From assembly GCA_009695275.1 (NCBI GenBank), contig SIBF01000031.1:1-32569 (forward strand): a stretch of 32,569 bases of DNA, written 5' to 3'. Within the stretch, counting starts at the first letter, position 1; every line of letters begins with the position of its first letter. Made by a program: the position numbers and the translations under genes. Below the pieces are notes generated by a model. It searched no databases. It saw only the letters and a program-made list of their open reading frames with translations, and was not told the DNA's origin. Below, piece after piece: positions 16,960 through 24,446 of this stretch. This DNA is from Pedosphaera sp. (lineage in GTDB: Bacteria > Verrucomicrobiota > Verrucomicrobiia > Limisphaerales > F1-12-MAGs170).

Positions 16960-18447
16960 ATGACCAAACCCGATCTGTCCGGCTTGAGCATCCTGATTCT
17001 CGAGGATGAGGTTCTTCTGCGTAAACAAATCCACAGTTGCCTGGAGAAACTGGGCGCCGATGTGACGAGCGTGGAGTCGGTTGAGCGTGCTCGCAAGCTC
17101 GCGCATGATCTTAGCTTCGACTTTGCGCTTCTCGATGTGAACCTGCCTGATGGACTGGGCACTGATCTCCTGAAGGAAAAAGCATTCTCAGCAGCCACTG
17201 GAGTCATCATCATGACGGCGCAAGGGGGCGTTGACGGCGCCGTGGAAGCCATGCGCCTGGGAGCGCTGGATTACCTTGCCAAGCCCTTTGATCCCCTCGA
17301 GCTGCCCCTCGTCATGAGTCGCGCCCGCCGGACGAAACAAAGCGAACGCCTGGATGAACATCAGAAGTCCGAAGCACCTCGAGGTGCTGATGGATTCTTC
17401 TTCGGTGCCGCCCTCGCGCCGCTACATGCGCAGCTTGATAAGATTCTCGCCGCTGACCAGCGCATGCAAAGCGGCCTCCCCCCCGTTCTCATCCACGGGG
17501 AGACCGGCACCGGCAAGACCACGATCGCCCGATGGCTTCATGGAAATGGCCCTCGCGCGCGACAACCGCTGGTCGAGATCAACTGTTCGGCCCTCCCGGA
17601 AACACTGGCGGAGTCAGAGCTTTTCGGCCACGAGCGCGGCGCATTTACAGACGCCCGGACCGCACGAATGGGACTGTTCGAGGCCGCCAATGGTGGAACA
17701 CTTTTCCTGGATGAATTACCAAGCCTGTCGCTGCCCCTCCAGGCCAAGGTCCTCACCGTGATCGAAGACCAAAAAATCCGACGTGTCGGCGGCAATCGGG
17801 AAATTCCCGTGGATGTTCGCATCATCGCGGCGACAAACCGCGACTTGAAGGCGACGGTCGCGGCTGGGCACTTCCGCGAAGACCTTTTCCATCGTCTCGA
17901 CCTTTATCGGGTTGAAATCACGCCATTGCGGGAACGAGGAGAGGACATCCTGCGATTGGCGGAAGCGTTGATGGACCGGCTCGCCAAGCGGCATCGGCTT
18001 CCTCGAAAGCCGATTCACGCCATAGGCTGCCAAAGCCTGCTTTCGTATCGTTGGCCAGGCAATGTCCGGGAGCTTTCGCATGAACTGGAGCGGGCGATTG
18101 TGTTTGAAGAGAACGAGGAACTTAAATTCGACAAACTCCATGCCGTTGCAGTCCAGACTTTGCCGATGCAACCTTTACCGCTGAACCTGGCTGCGAATCT
18201 GGCGAACACCCCAGTGGCGGCTGCGCCGGCGTCGGACGACTGGTTCCAACCTAACTTTACCTTCCCGCAAGAAGGGTTCGCCCTCGAGGAAGCGATCAAT
18301 CGCCTTATTCATCACGCTCTCAAGCAGACCGGTAGTAATGTTTCCGCAGCCGCACGCCTCCTGGGGGTATCCCGGGATTATGTTCGCTATCGTCTGGCTG
18401 GGCAAAAACAGCCATTAGAACTTGGGAAGGATTCCCCGGAATCCTGA
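16960..18447 (+). CDS. Sigma-54-dependent response regulator (NtrC family)
   Basis: 495 residues from the ATG at 16960. A start six codons upstream is possible but adds nothing conserved. A receiver domain has E15/D16/E17, phospho-acceptor D59 (FALLDVNLPDG), T86 and K108 (YLAKPFDP). The AAA+ domain shows Walker A GETGTGKT at about 180-187, the sigma-54 contact loop as GAFTDA at about 227-232, Walker B LFLDEL, RIIAATNRDL and the RWPGNVREL sensor-2 region. A Fis-type helix-turn-helix ends the protein (SNVSAAARLLGVSRDYVRYRL). Such activators bind upstream sites and remodel RNA polymerase holding RpoN. The usual loop is GAFTGA, so the fifth residue differs. A consensus sigma-54 promoter lies in the next intergenic region, suggesting that operon is its target. 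Confidence 0.95.
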   Translation: MTKPDLSGLSILILEDEVLLRKQIHSCLEKLGADVTSVESVERARKLAHDLSFDFALLDVNLPDGLGTDLLKEKAFSAATGVIIMTAQGGVDGAVEAMRLGALDYLAKPFDPLELPLVMSRARRTKQSERLDEHQKSEAPRGADGFFFGAALAPLHAQLDKILAADQRMQSGLPPVLIHGETGTGKTTIARWLHGNGPRARQPLVEINCSALPETLAESELFGHERGAFTDARTARMGLFEAANGGTLFLDELPSLSLPLQAKVLTVIEDQKIRRVGGNREIPVDVRIIAATNRDLKATVAAGHFREDLFHRLDLYRVEITPLRERGEDILRLAEALMDRLAKRHRLPRKPIHAIGCQSLLSYRWPGNVRELSHELERAIVFEENEELKFDKLHAVAVQTLPMQPLPLNLAANLANTPVAAAPASDDWFQPNFTFPQEGFALEEAINRLIHHALKQTGSNVSAAARLLGVSRDYVRYRLAGQKQPLELGKDSPES

Positions 18448-18462
18448 CGCCTTGAACGAATT

Positions 18463-18485
18463 CACTTGGGCGCGTAGCCCAAGTG
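18463..18485. other. Perfect inverted repeat CACTTGGGC-N5-GCCCAAGTG
   Basis: A 9-bp perfect stem with a GCGTA loop starts 16 bp after the stop of the sigma-54 activator. It could be a transcription terminator, although no T-run follows on either strand. Its outer CACTTG/CAAGTG half-sites recur in the dyad at 18550-18565, so it may instead be a protein-binding site. Confidence 0.7.
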
Positions 18486-18549
18486 TAGGATTGATCACAC
18501 CATTAACTATACTGAGCGCGGTCACAAACTGCGCTTTTGGCACCGTGAC

Positions 18550-18565
18550 ACTTGAGTTGTCAAGT
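18550..18565. promoter_or_regulatory. Candidate activator-binding dyad ACTTGA-N4-TCAAGT
   Basis: A perfect 6-4-6 palindrome centred about 140 bp upstream of the -24 element, a distance usual for enhancer sites of sigma-54 activators. It shares the CACTTG half-site with the inverted repeat at 18463-18485. Binding by the neighbouring regulator is inference. Confidence 0.45.
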
Positions 18566-18695
18566 AGCTCACAATCAATGGGAAGTGACCATTTTCGCTC
18601 GATTTCAAAAAGCGCAATCTATGGCCGCGCAGAGTATACTTCACAAAAGCTTGCCAAAACGTCACATTGAGCGGCGAACTGCTTAGGTTCACCTA

Positions 18696-18711
18696 TGGCA
18701 CACTCCTTGCA
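18696..18711 (+). promoter_or_regulatory. Consensus sigma-54 (-24/-12) promoter
   Basis: TGGCAC-ACTCC-TTGCA matches the sigma-54 consensus at every informative position, with GG and GC separated by 10 bases. The predicted transcription start is near 18722, giving a leader of about 40-50 nt before the first gene of the envelope operon. Confidence 0.85.
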
Positions 18712-18762
18712 TGAGAGAACACGAGACGGATCACCGGGTGGGTCCAGTCTCGCAAGCGTCGA

Positions 18763-19320
18763 ATGAGTAATATGAAGACATTAAACAGATTGGTAGTTTT
18801 CCTGGCATCCTGCACTCTGATCATGGGAGTCGCCAACGCGCAGAAGTCTCCAGCCCCATACACCGGCCCAACCATCCGCAAGTCCAATTCCGAGACAGAC
18901 TCCGGCAAATCCACGTCTAAAGACAGCAATGACTCCAAGGTTACCGATGGTTCTACCCCAACGTCTGAGAAGCAAACTGAAGACAAGTCACCAAAGCCAG
19001 ACCCACAAGGCAAAGAAGTGTCGAACAATGTTCGACAGTTACTGGATGATCTGAAGCAATCCAGCTCAAAATTTCTGGAAGAACAAAAAACCCTTCGCCA
19101 GCAACTCAAAGATTCCTCGGAAGACGAACGATCCAGGCTTCGACGCGAGATTCAAGAGAAACGCCAAACTTTCATGGATCACCAGCTCGCCGCTCGCGAT
19201 GAAATCCGAAAACTCCTGGCTGAGATCAAAGATCAATTCAAAGACCACCGCGATGTGTTGGATGCGGCCAAGGAGCAGCGTCGTGAGGGAAGCCGCTCGC
19301 GCAAGGGTGGCGGCGATTAG
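18763..19320 (+). CDS. Exported coiled-coil protein of unknown function
   Basis: 185 residues from the ATG at 18763; a second in-frame ATG at 18772 is as likely, since neither has a good ribosome binding site. A signal peptide (LVVFLASCTLIMGVANA, cleavage likely after ANA) is followed by a disordered Ser/Thr/Asp/Lys-rich stretch to about residue 85. Next comes a long charged helix of coiled-coil type (about 90-170: LLDDLKQSSSKFLEEQKTLR, LRREIQEKRQTFMDH), and the protein ends in a basic Arg/Lys/Gly-rich tail. I recognise no family. It is the first gene behind the sigma-54 promoter and precedes an outer-membrane barrel, so a periplasmic location is likely. The basic tail might bind an acidic polymer or peptidoglycan; that is a guess. 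Confidence 0.8.
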   Translation: MSNMKTLNRLVVFLASCTLIMGVANAQKSPAPYTGPTIRKSNSETDSGKSTSKDSNDSKVTDGSTPTSEKQTEDKSPKPDPQGKEVSNNVRQLLDDLKQSSSKFLEEQKTLRQQLKDSSEDERSRLRREIQEKRQTFMDHQLAARDEIRKLLAEIKDQFKDHRDVLDAAKEQRREGSRSRKGGGD

Positions 19321-19380
19321 TCTATTTTTCACTCCCGGCTTACTACGCTGAAGCAACACCTTGACGATGAAAGTCGCCGG

Positions 19381-20571
19381 GTGTTTTGCGTCACTTTTCA
19401 ATCGCCTAACCGTTCGCACAAAAGGCACCGATCAGCTGCAAGGCATCTGTTTTCAATACGCAACATCGCAAGAGTTCTCATCATGCTGACGACGACCGCT
19501 GCCTTGCGCTCTGGCAGTGCCGAACCAATCACAAAACCAGAGAATCCTCCTGGCGGTTGGGATACCACTTACACTTTCAAGACAAGTTACGGATTCAAGG
19601 ATAACGTCCTTTTTCGTCCGCAACTTCCAGTCGCAAGTTCGTTCGCCATGATCAGCGCGGATGTGATCCTCTGGCGGCCGCCAGAACCATTGTGGGACCT
19701 CATGTTCATCACTTCCGCGGAATACACTCGTTACATTCCAGGTTCAGAAGTGACTGGAGAAACCACAGCGTTTAGCCAATTCCAGGTGAAAAGAGATCTT
19801 GGTCAGAAGTGGCGATTCAGCCTATCGCTTCAATACCTGTTCTTTGATCAAGTGTTGGATAACTCTGACCTGGATCAGTTGTTCAGCACACTTCAGCTTC
19901 AAGGTCACAGTCTCTCCATTCAGCCCTCGCTTCGACGCGAAGCTCCCAATGGCATGTTTGTCGAAGCGGGCTATACAATAACCAGGCAGCACTATCAGTC
20001 GGTTGTGGATGATGAATGGCAGTTGGGGCCCAGGTTCTCCATCGGGAAATCGTACGGGAACCGTTCGGAATTTTCGCTCGGGCTCCAGTTCCTCCAACGG
20101 AGGTTTGATGACAGGCAACCTCGTTCCGCAGATGGTTTGTCCACGATCCAAGACTCGCTGAAATATCAACAACTGGAAACTTCCCTGGTTTGGAACCACC
20201 ATTGGGACGGACAACGCCGCTGGCGAACAAGCACACGGTTGGGCTTTCTCCGGAACAACGACAATTACTCCGGCTATTACGACTATGACCGCTTTCGATT
20301 GACTGAACAGTTGCGCTACCGTTCCAGAGGTTTCCAGTTTCGCGCCGAGCTGAAACTATCGCAATACGAGTATGCCCTGCAACACGCCGGTCCCAGCGAC
20401 CCGGCGCAAAGGAGAAGAACCATGAGCTACGCCAGCATCCGTGCCGAAAAGAACCTCCGCGAGCACCTCATGGTTTTTACCGAATACTCCCACGAGCGTT
20501 CCCTCTCAAACTTGAGATCCGACTCGTATCAAGCCAACACCATTTCAGCAGGTATCGAACTCGAGTTCTGA
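19381..20571 (+). CDS. Predicted outer-membrane beta-barrel protein
   Basis: 396 residues from a GTG at 19381. The start is uncertain: an ATG at 19483 lies inside the hydrophobic stretch that looks like the signal peptide (ARVLIMLTTTAALRSGSA), so the true start must lie upstream. The mature part consists of alternating amphipathic strands rich in Tyr, Phe, Arg and Gln (e.g. FRAELKLSQYEYALQ, LMVFTEYSHERSL), with about 14 or more plausible strands. It ends in Phe (ISAGIELEF), the usual C-terminal signal of barrel proteins inserted by BamA. No named family was recognised; it resembles the generic outer-membrane-beta-barrel proteins of PVC bacteria. It lies 60 bp after the coiled-coil gene and 26 bp before a kinase gene, consistent with one operon. 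Confidence 0.82.
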   Translation: MFCVTFQSPNRSHKRHRSAARHLFSIRNIARVLIMLTTTAALRSGSAEPITKPENPPGGWDTTYTFKTSYGFKDNVLFRPQLPVASSFAMISADVILWRPPEPLWDLMFITSAEYTRYIPGSEVTGETTAFSQFQVKRDLGQKWRFSLSLQYLFFDQVLDNSDLDQLFSTLQLQGHSLSIQPSLRREAPNGMFVEAGYTITRQHYQSVVDDEWQLGPRFSIGKSYGNRSEFSLGLQFLQRRFDDRQPRSADGLSTIQDSLKYQQLETSLVWNHHWDGQRRWRTSTRLGFLRNNDNYSGYYDYDRFRLTEQLRYRSRGFQFRAELKLSQYEYALQHAGPSDPAQRRRTMSYASIRAEKNLREHLMVFTEYSHERSLSNLRSDSYQANTISAGIELEF

Positions 20572-20597
20572 ACGCGTCTGCTTGCGGCATAGTTTTC

Positions 20598-22169
20598 ATG
20601 AACAATCCTCATGAAAAGCCCCTCAAATATGCGAAACTGCTTTCTCCTTTCTGTGGCGCATCGTTTTTGCTCCAATGCAGGCACTCGCTGGCCTTTGGCA
20701 ACAGGCGAACGTTTGTGATCAGAAGAGGTAACAAAAACCAACAAGTCAGATGGAACCTGCGACTCCGGCACGTGGCAGCAGGGGCAATTGTTCTGACACT
20801 GGCAATCTTGCTTGGCGTAATTCTCCTCGGGAGGCACCAATTGCGATCCCTCGTTCGCAACCAAATCGTCGGCCGCGATGCCGAGGTGCTTCAAAAGCTT
20901 TGGATGCAAGAGCAGACATCAGAGTGGTCCGCTACTTTTGAGACGGTCACCGACGATCCTGCGGATCACTTGATGTCTCTCCTCGACACCAACCGATTCC
21001 GACTCCTCCCCTCAGTAAAAGGCACCAGGCTCTTCGATAAGAGCGGGAATTTTGTCATCCCTTTTCCGGAGGATCTCCCGGATGCCAGGTTGGCGGAAAG
21101 CGACTTTAGGCGCATTCAAGATCTCAATCCAGTGGCGCACTTTCAGCCACATTTCTCGACCAGGGATCTGGGGATGAGTCAGGACCAAAGTTCACACAAG
21201 TCACTTCCGATCCTTGAAATCCTCCTTCCTCTCCACACTCCCGAAAAGAATCGATTGCTCGGCGTGGCGCAGTTCCTCCTCGATGGCACCAGCATCAGCA
21301 GGGAGTTCGAGGACTTGGACCGAAGCCTGAACCGCCAGGCGATCGCTGCTTTCTTGATCACAGGATCCGCTGTTTCGATTGTCCTCGGGCTCGCTTTCCT
21401 GGCACTCCATAAGAGCAATCAGTTGCTCGCGCACCGTTCTCAATCGCTGCTTCAAGCCAACCGGGAATTGACTCTCGCGGCCAAAACCTCGGCGCTCGGA
21501 TCAGTCACGGCTCATCTCTTGCACGGTCTCAAGAATCCGCTTTCCGGACTGCAGAACTTCATGACAGAACACAATTCGGAACCAGCCGACGGCGCCCAGG
21601 TAGATTGGGCGGGTGCCATCGCGACGACGCGCCGGATGCATGACCTCGTCAACGAAACTGTGCGCGTGCTCAGGGAACACGAAAGTGGAATTGATTACGA
21701 ACTCTCTGCTGACGAACTGGCTCAACTCGTCCAGTCCAGACTCGAAGTTGCCGCAAGACAATCTGGAGTCATCCTTGTTAGCCGGTCCACGGCGAAGGTG
21801 TCTTTGAACAATCGCGAGGCCAACATCGTGCTTCTAATCATTGAGAATCTCCTCAACAACGCGATCCAGGCAACTCCGAAGGGCAAGGCCGTGACTCTGC
21901 GCATTCAACTGACGGATTCCACTCTCTTCTTTGAAGTGGAAGATCAAGGAGCTGGCCTTCCTGATCACTTGAGATCAGTTCTCTTCCAGCCCTGCCAGTC
22001 CACCAAGGAAGGCGGCAGTGGCATCGGCCTCGCCATCAGCAAGCAGCTTGCTGCCTCCATCGGCTCCGAGCTTTCCCTAAAACAAAGCACTATTCATGGG
22101 TGTCTCTTTGTTCTGGCAGTTCCGGTGGCGGAGCTGGCTTCGCATCGATCACAATCTCACCTCGCTTAG
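20598..22169 (+). CDS. Membrane-bound sensor histidine kinase
   Basis: 523 residues from the ATG at 20598. The first 50 residues are unusually basic and Cys/Phe-containing for a kinase N terminus, and a GTG at 20715 is an alternative start. TM1 lies at about 59-79 and TM2 at about 249-271, flanking a periplasmic sensor region of about 170 residues with no recognised fold. The dimerisation helix has the phospho-acceptor in HGLKNPLSGL (probably H309). The HATPase domain shows ENLLNNAIQATPKG, VEDQGAGLPDHL and GGSGIGLAISKQLAASIG. No receiver follows, so it needs a separate partner; the sigma-54 regulator at 16960 is a good candidate because NtrB-type kinases share the HxLKNPL motif. It sits inside the presumed sigma-54 operon. 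Confidence 0.92.
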   Translation: MNNPHEKPLKYAKLLSPFCGASFLLQCRHSLAFGNRRTFVIRRGNKNQQVRWNLRLRHVAAGAIVLTLAILLGVILLGRHQLRSLVRNQIVGRDAEVLQKLWMQEQTSEWSATFETVTDDPADHLMSLLDTNRFRLLPSVKGTRLFDKSGNFVIPFPEDLPDARLAESDFRRIQDLNPVAHFQPHFSTRDLGMSQDQSSHKSLPILEILLPLHTPEKNRLLGVAQFLLDGTSISREFEDLDRSLNRQAIAAFLITGSAVSIVLGLAFLALHKSNQLLAHRSQSLLQANRELTLAAKTSALGSVTAHLLHGLKNPLSGLQNFMTEHNSEPADGAQVDWAGAIATTRRMHDLVNETVRVLREHESGIDYELSADELAQLVQSRLEVAARQSGVILVSRSTAKVSLNNREANIVLLIIENLLNNAIQATPKGKAVTLRIQLTDSTLFFEVEDQGAGLPDHLRSVLFQPCQSTKEGGSGIGLAISKQLAASIGSELSLKQSTIHGCLFVLAVPVAELASHRSQSHLA

Positions 22170-22180
22170 TCCTCCAGGAG

Positions 22181-24274
22181 ATGCTCAACACCTGCGCCAA
22201 ATGCAACCTCGGACAGTTGTGCAGGTTCATCTTCACGATGTTCATCTCATCGGCATGCCTTCATGGTGTCGAGCCGCTCATCCGCTGGAGATGGTCCAAT
22301 CCAATGCCTCATGGCAACAACGTCGTCGATCTCATCCTTGCCAATGGCATTTATTTCCAAGTGGGTGATCGCGGCCAAATTTACACCAGCACCGACAACC
22401 AGACCTGGACCCCTCGCGAAAGTGGCACTCGCAAGGCATTGCGAAGCCTTTGTTTCTTCCGCGACAGATCGTTCGCTTCGGGCGAGGAAGGCGCAATTGT
22501 CTCGGCTGATTCCAAATTGAAATTTGCCTTCACTCAACTGAACACTGGGGACTGGCTCGAGGGGCTGGCCTGCTCATCGGATACAATCGTGGCAGTGGGA
22601 GATAATGCGGCGATCTACTCAAGTTCTGATGGCACGAACTGGCAGCGTCAGGCGGTTGCGTTCACGGATTGGCTGCGAAGCGTTGCATTCGGGATGCCGG
22701 GCAATAAGCCCGCTTTCGTGGCGGTCGGAGAACAGGGCTTCGTTGCCACAAGTTCAAATGGACTTCAGTGGCAACGCGGATCTGCCTTCACCACCGTTGA
22801 TCTCAACCGGGTCGCCTGGCTCAGAGGACAGTTCTGGGTCGTTGGAGACCAGGGAACCGTGTACACGAGTTCCGACGGCCAAAGATGGACCAAAGTTCTC
22901 ACGGGGGCGACGGGCCCACTAAACTCCATCGCGGCTTCACCGGGTTCAATGATTGTTGCGGGTGACAAGGAATTGCGGCTGCATCAGGGAGCCTCAGGTT
23001 GGTCCGATGAATTATCAACATTCAAGCTGTCTCCTGCTCCAGGGGCTACATATCTGAGTGCCTTGCACAATGGCACGAACTTCATCGTGGGCGGCCGCTC
23101 CGGCCTGCTGGTCGAGGGACGTGAACCAAACTCTGCTTCGCAATCCTCATGGATCTCTTTGGATGCCTCCCCGAGGGAATGGCTGTGGGGCATCAAATCA
23201 TTCCCCGCCGCCTTCATCGCCGTCGGGGACCAGCGGAGAATACTGACAAGCATCAATGGGATCGCGTGGACAGCGGAAACCGTCCCCGCCGGTGCCAATG
23301 AGGACGTATTGCTCGGAATCGGCGGCAGAACCAACCTGGCTATCGCGGTGGGCACGTCAGGAACCATTCTCCTCAGCCACGGAGAACTGTTGCCTGTCGT
23401 CTCCACCAATCTCAATGGAACTATCAGCACCAACCTGATCGATTCTCTTGGCTTGGACTGGGAACAAGTCTCCCCTCCACAACCACCACAGGATCTTCAA
23501 GGAGTGGCGACTTTTGGTGATCTCCTGGTTCTATCGGGAAGCACTGGCACAATCCTCACCAGCAACGATGGGCAAACTTGGAAAAAGCAGCTCACGCCCA
23601 CCACCTCGTTTCTGTCGGGTGTTGATGCCAGCCCTGCGGGACTGGTGGTGGTGGGTCGTGACGGGACCATTCTCACGAGCGCCAATGCCAACCTCTGGCA
23701 AAAAAGAGTCTCGAACACCACCAACTGGATTTACCGGGTCAGATCACTCAACGGGAAATGGATTGCCGTGGGTGAGGGCGGAGTCCTGCTCACCAGCACC
23801 GACACGGTTTCATGGAAAGCTCAGAGTAGTGGGACTAAGAGTTGGCTCAACGATGTGTGCTGGGATGGTTCGACCTTCTTTGCGGTTGGCACTCAAGGTA
23901 CGGTGCTTAGGAGCTCCGATGCGGTCACCTGGACCAATACTGATGCCATCACTGGCAAATCCCTGACAGGCGTCGCAACAGACGGGTTTCGACTGGTGAC
24001 TGTCGGCGTTGAGGGAGTCATTCTTCGATCCAGGATTCGGACGCCCATTTTCCCGGTCGTTTTTGTCAGACACCCGACGAATTCCACTCAAAACATGTTT
24101 TTGTTCGGCGGTGAAACGGATCAACACTTCCGTCTCGACAGAAGCGTGGACCTGCAAAATTGGTCCACCGGGCCGGAGCTCGATATTTTGGACCCATCTG
24201 GGACTCTCATCTACGAGGACACGTCTCCAAATGAGTTCGATCGGCAGTTCTTCCGTGGAGTAACCATCCCGTAA
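22181..24274 (+). CDS. Exported Ycf48-like beta-propeller protein
   Basis: 697 residues from the ATG at 22181, 11 bp after the kinase stop; AGGAG directly abuts this ATG. The open frame back to a GTG at 22100 overlaps the kinase and is less likely, and an ATG at 22238 is another option. A hydrophobic stretch (FIFTMFISSACLHG) looks like a signal sequence. The body holds about a dozen repeats of roughly 40-60 residues built around G-x-[IV]-x-[TS]S-x-[DN]-G/x-x-W, for example GTVYTSSDGQRW, GTILTSNDGQTW and GVLLTSTDTVSW, typical of Ycf48/BNR-like propellers. The last 75 residues form a small beta domain (HFRLDRSVDLQNWSTG) common at the end of exported verrucomicrobial proteins. Ycf48 itself assists photosystem II, but such repeats elsewhere serve other extracellular roles; the function here is unknown. 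Confidence 0.85.
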   Translation: MLNTCAKCNLGQLCRFIFTMFISSACLHGVEPLIRWRWSNPMPHGNNVVDLILANGIYFQVGDRGQIYTSTDNQTWTPRESGTRKALRSLCFFRDRSFASGEEGAIVSADSKLKFAFTQLNTGDWLEGLACSSDTIVAVGDNAAIYSSSDGTNWQRQAVAFTDWLRSVAFGMPGNKPAFVAVGEQGFVATSSNGLQWQRGSAFTTVDLNRVAWLRGQFWVVGDQGTVYTSSDGQRWTKVLTGATGPLNSIAASPGSMIVAGDKELRLHQGASGWSDELSTFKLSPAPGATYLSALHNGTNFIVGGRSGLLVEGREPNSASQSSWISLDASPREWLWGIKSFPAAFIAVGDQRRILTSINGIAWTAETVPAGANEDVLLGIGGRTNLAIAVGTSGTILLSHGELLPVVSTNLNGTISTNLIDSLGLDWEQVSPPQPPQDLQGVATFGDLLVLSGSTGTILTSNDGQTWKKQLTPTTSFLSGVDASPAGLVVVGRDGTILTSANANLWQKRVSNTTNWIYRVRSLNGKWIAVGEGGVLLTSTDTVSWKAQSSGTKSWLNDVCWDGSTFFAVGTQGTVLRSSDAVTWTNTDAITGKSLTGVATDGFRLVTVGVEGVILRSRIRTPIFPVVFVRHPTNSTQNMFLFGGETDQHFRLDRSVDLQNWSTGPELDILDPSGTLIYEDTSPNEFDRQFFRGVTIP

Positions 24275-24446
24275 CATCCTCCTTTGAGAAGGTGAAGAAT
24301 CCGTCCTGACGCACCAGTTGCCCCGCCTCCGCAAGATCTGCTTTTATCGCGACAAACGCCGCGTATCGAAATACCTCTCTGAACTGAAATCCCGCTTGCG
24401 TGTCGTGAATTGACCGACAAACTAGGCCCAACGGAAGGCATAATCC

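Larger units (their letters stand above)
18448..18762. other. Intergenic regulatory region before the envelope operon
   Basis: 315 bp without a gene. It holds a perfect 9-bp-stem inverted repeat (18463-18485), a second perfect dyad (18550-18565), and a consensus -24/-12 promoter (18696-18711). It is more AT-rich than the flanking genes. Confidence 0.8.

Noticed and set aside
18429..18444. Palindrome GGATTCC-CC-GGAATCC at the end of the activator gene
   Set aside because: It lies within the last codons and no second copy was seen; too little to call a site or terminator.
18538..18556. TGGCACCGTGACACTTGA as a second sigma-54 promoter
   Set aside because: Spacing places CT, not GC, at the -12 position; the element at 18696 is a full match.
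18711..18770. A 19-codon open frame (ATG 18711 to TAA) overlapping the first envelope-operon gene, possible leader peptide
   Set aside because: Its ATG lies upstream of the predicted sigma-54 transcription start near 18722, and it has no ribosome binding site.
19367..19489. 40-codon open frame overlapping the barrel gene's start
   Set aside because: No ribosome binding site or recognisable protein; the barrel frame explains the region better.
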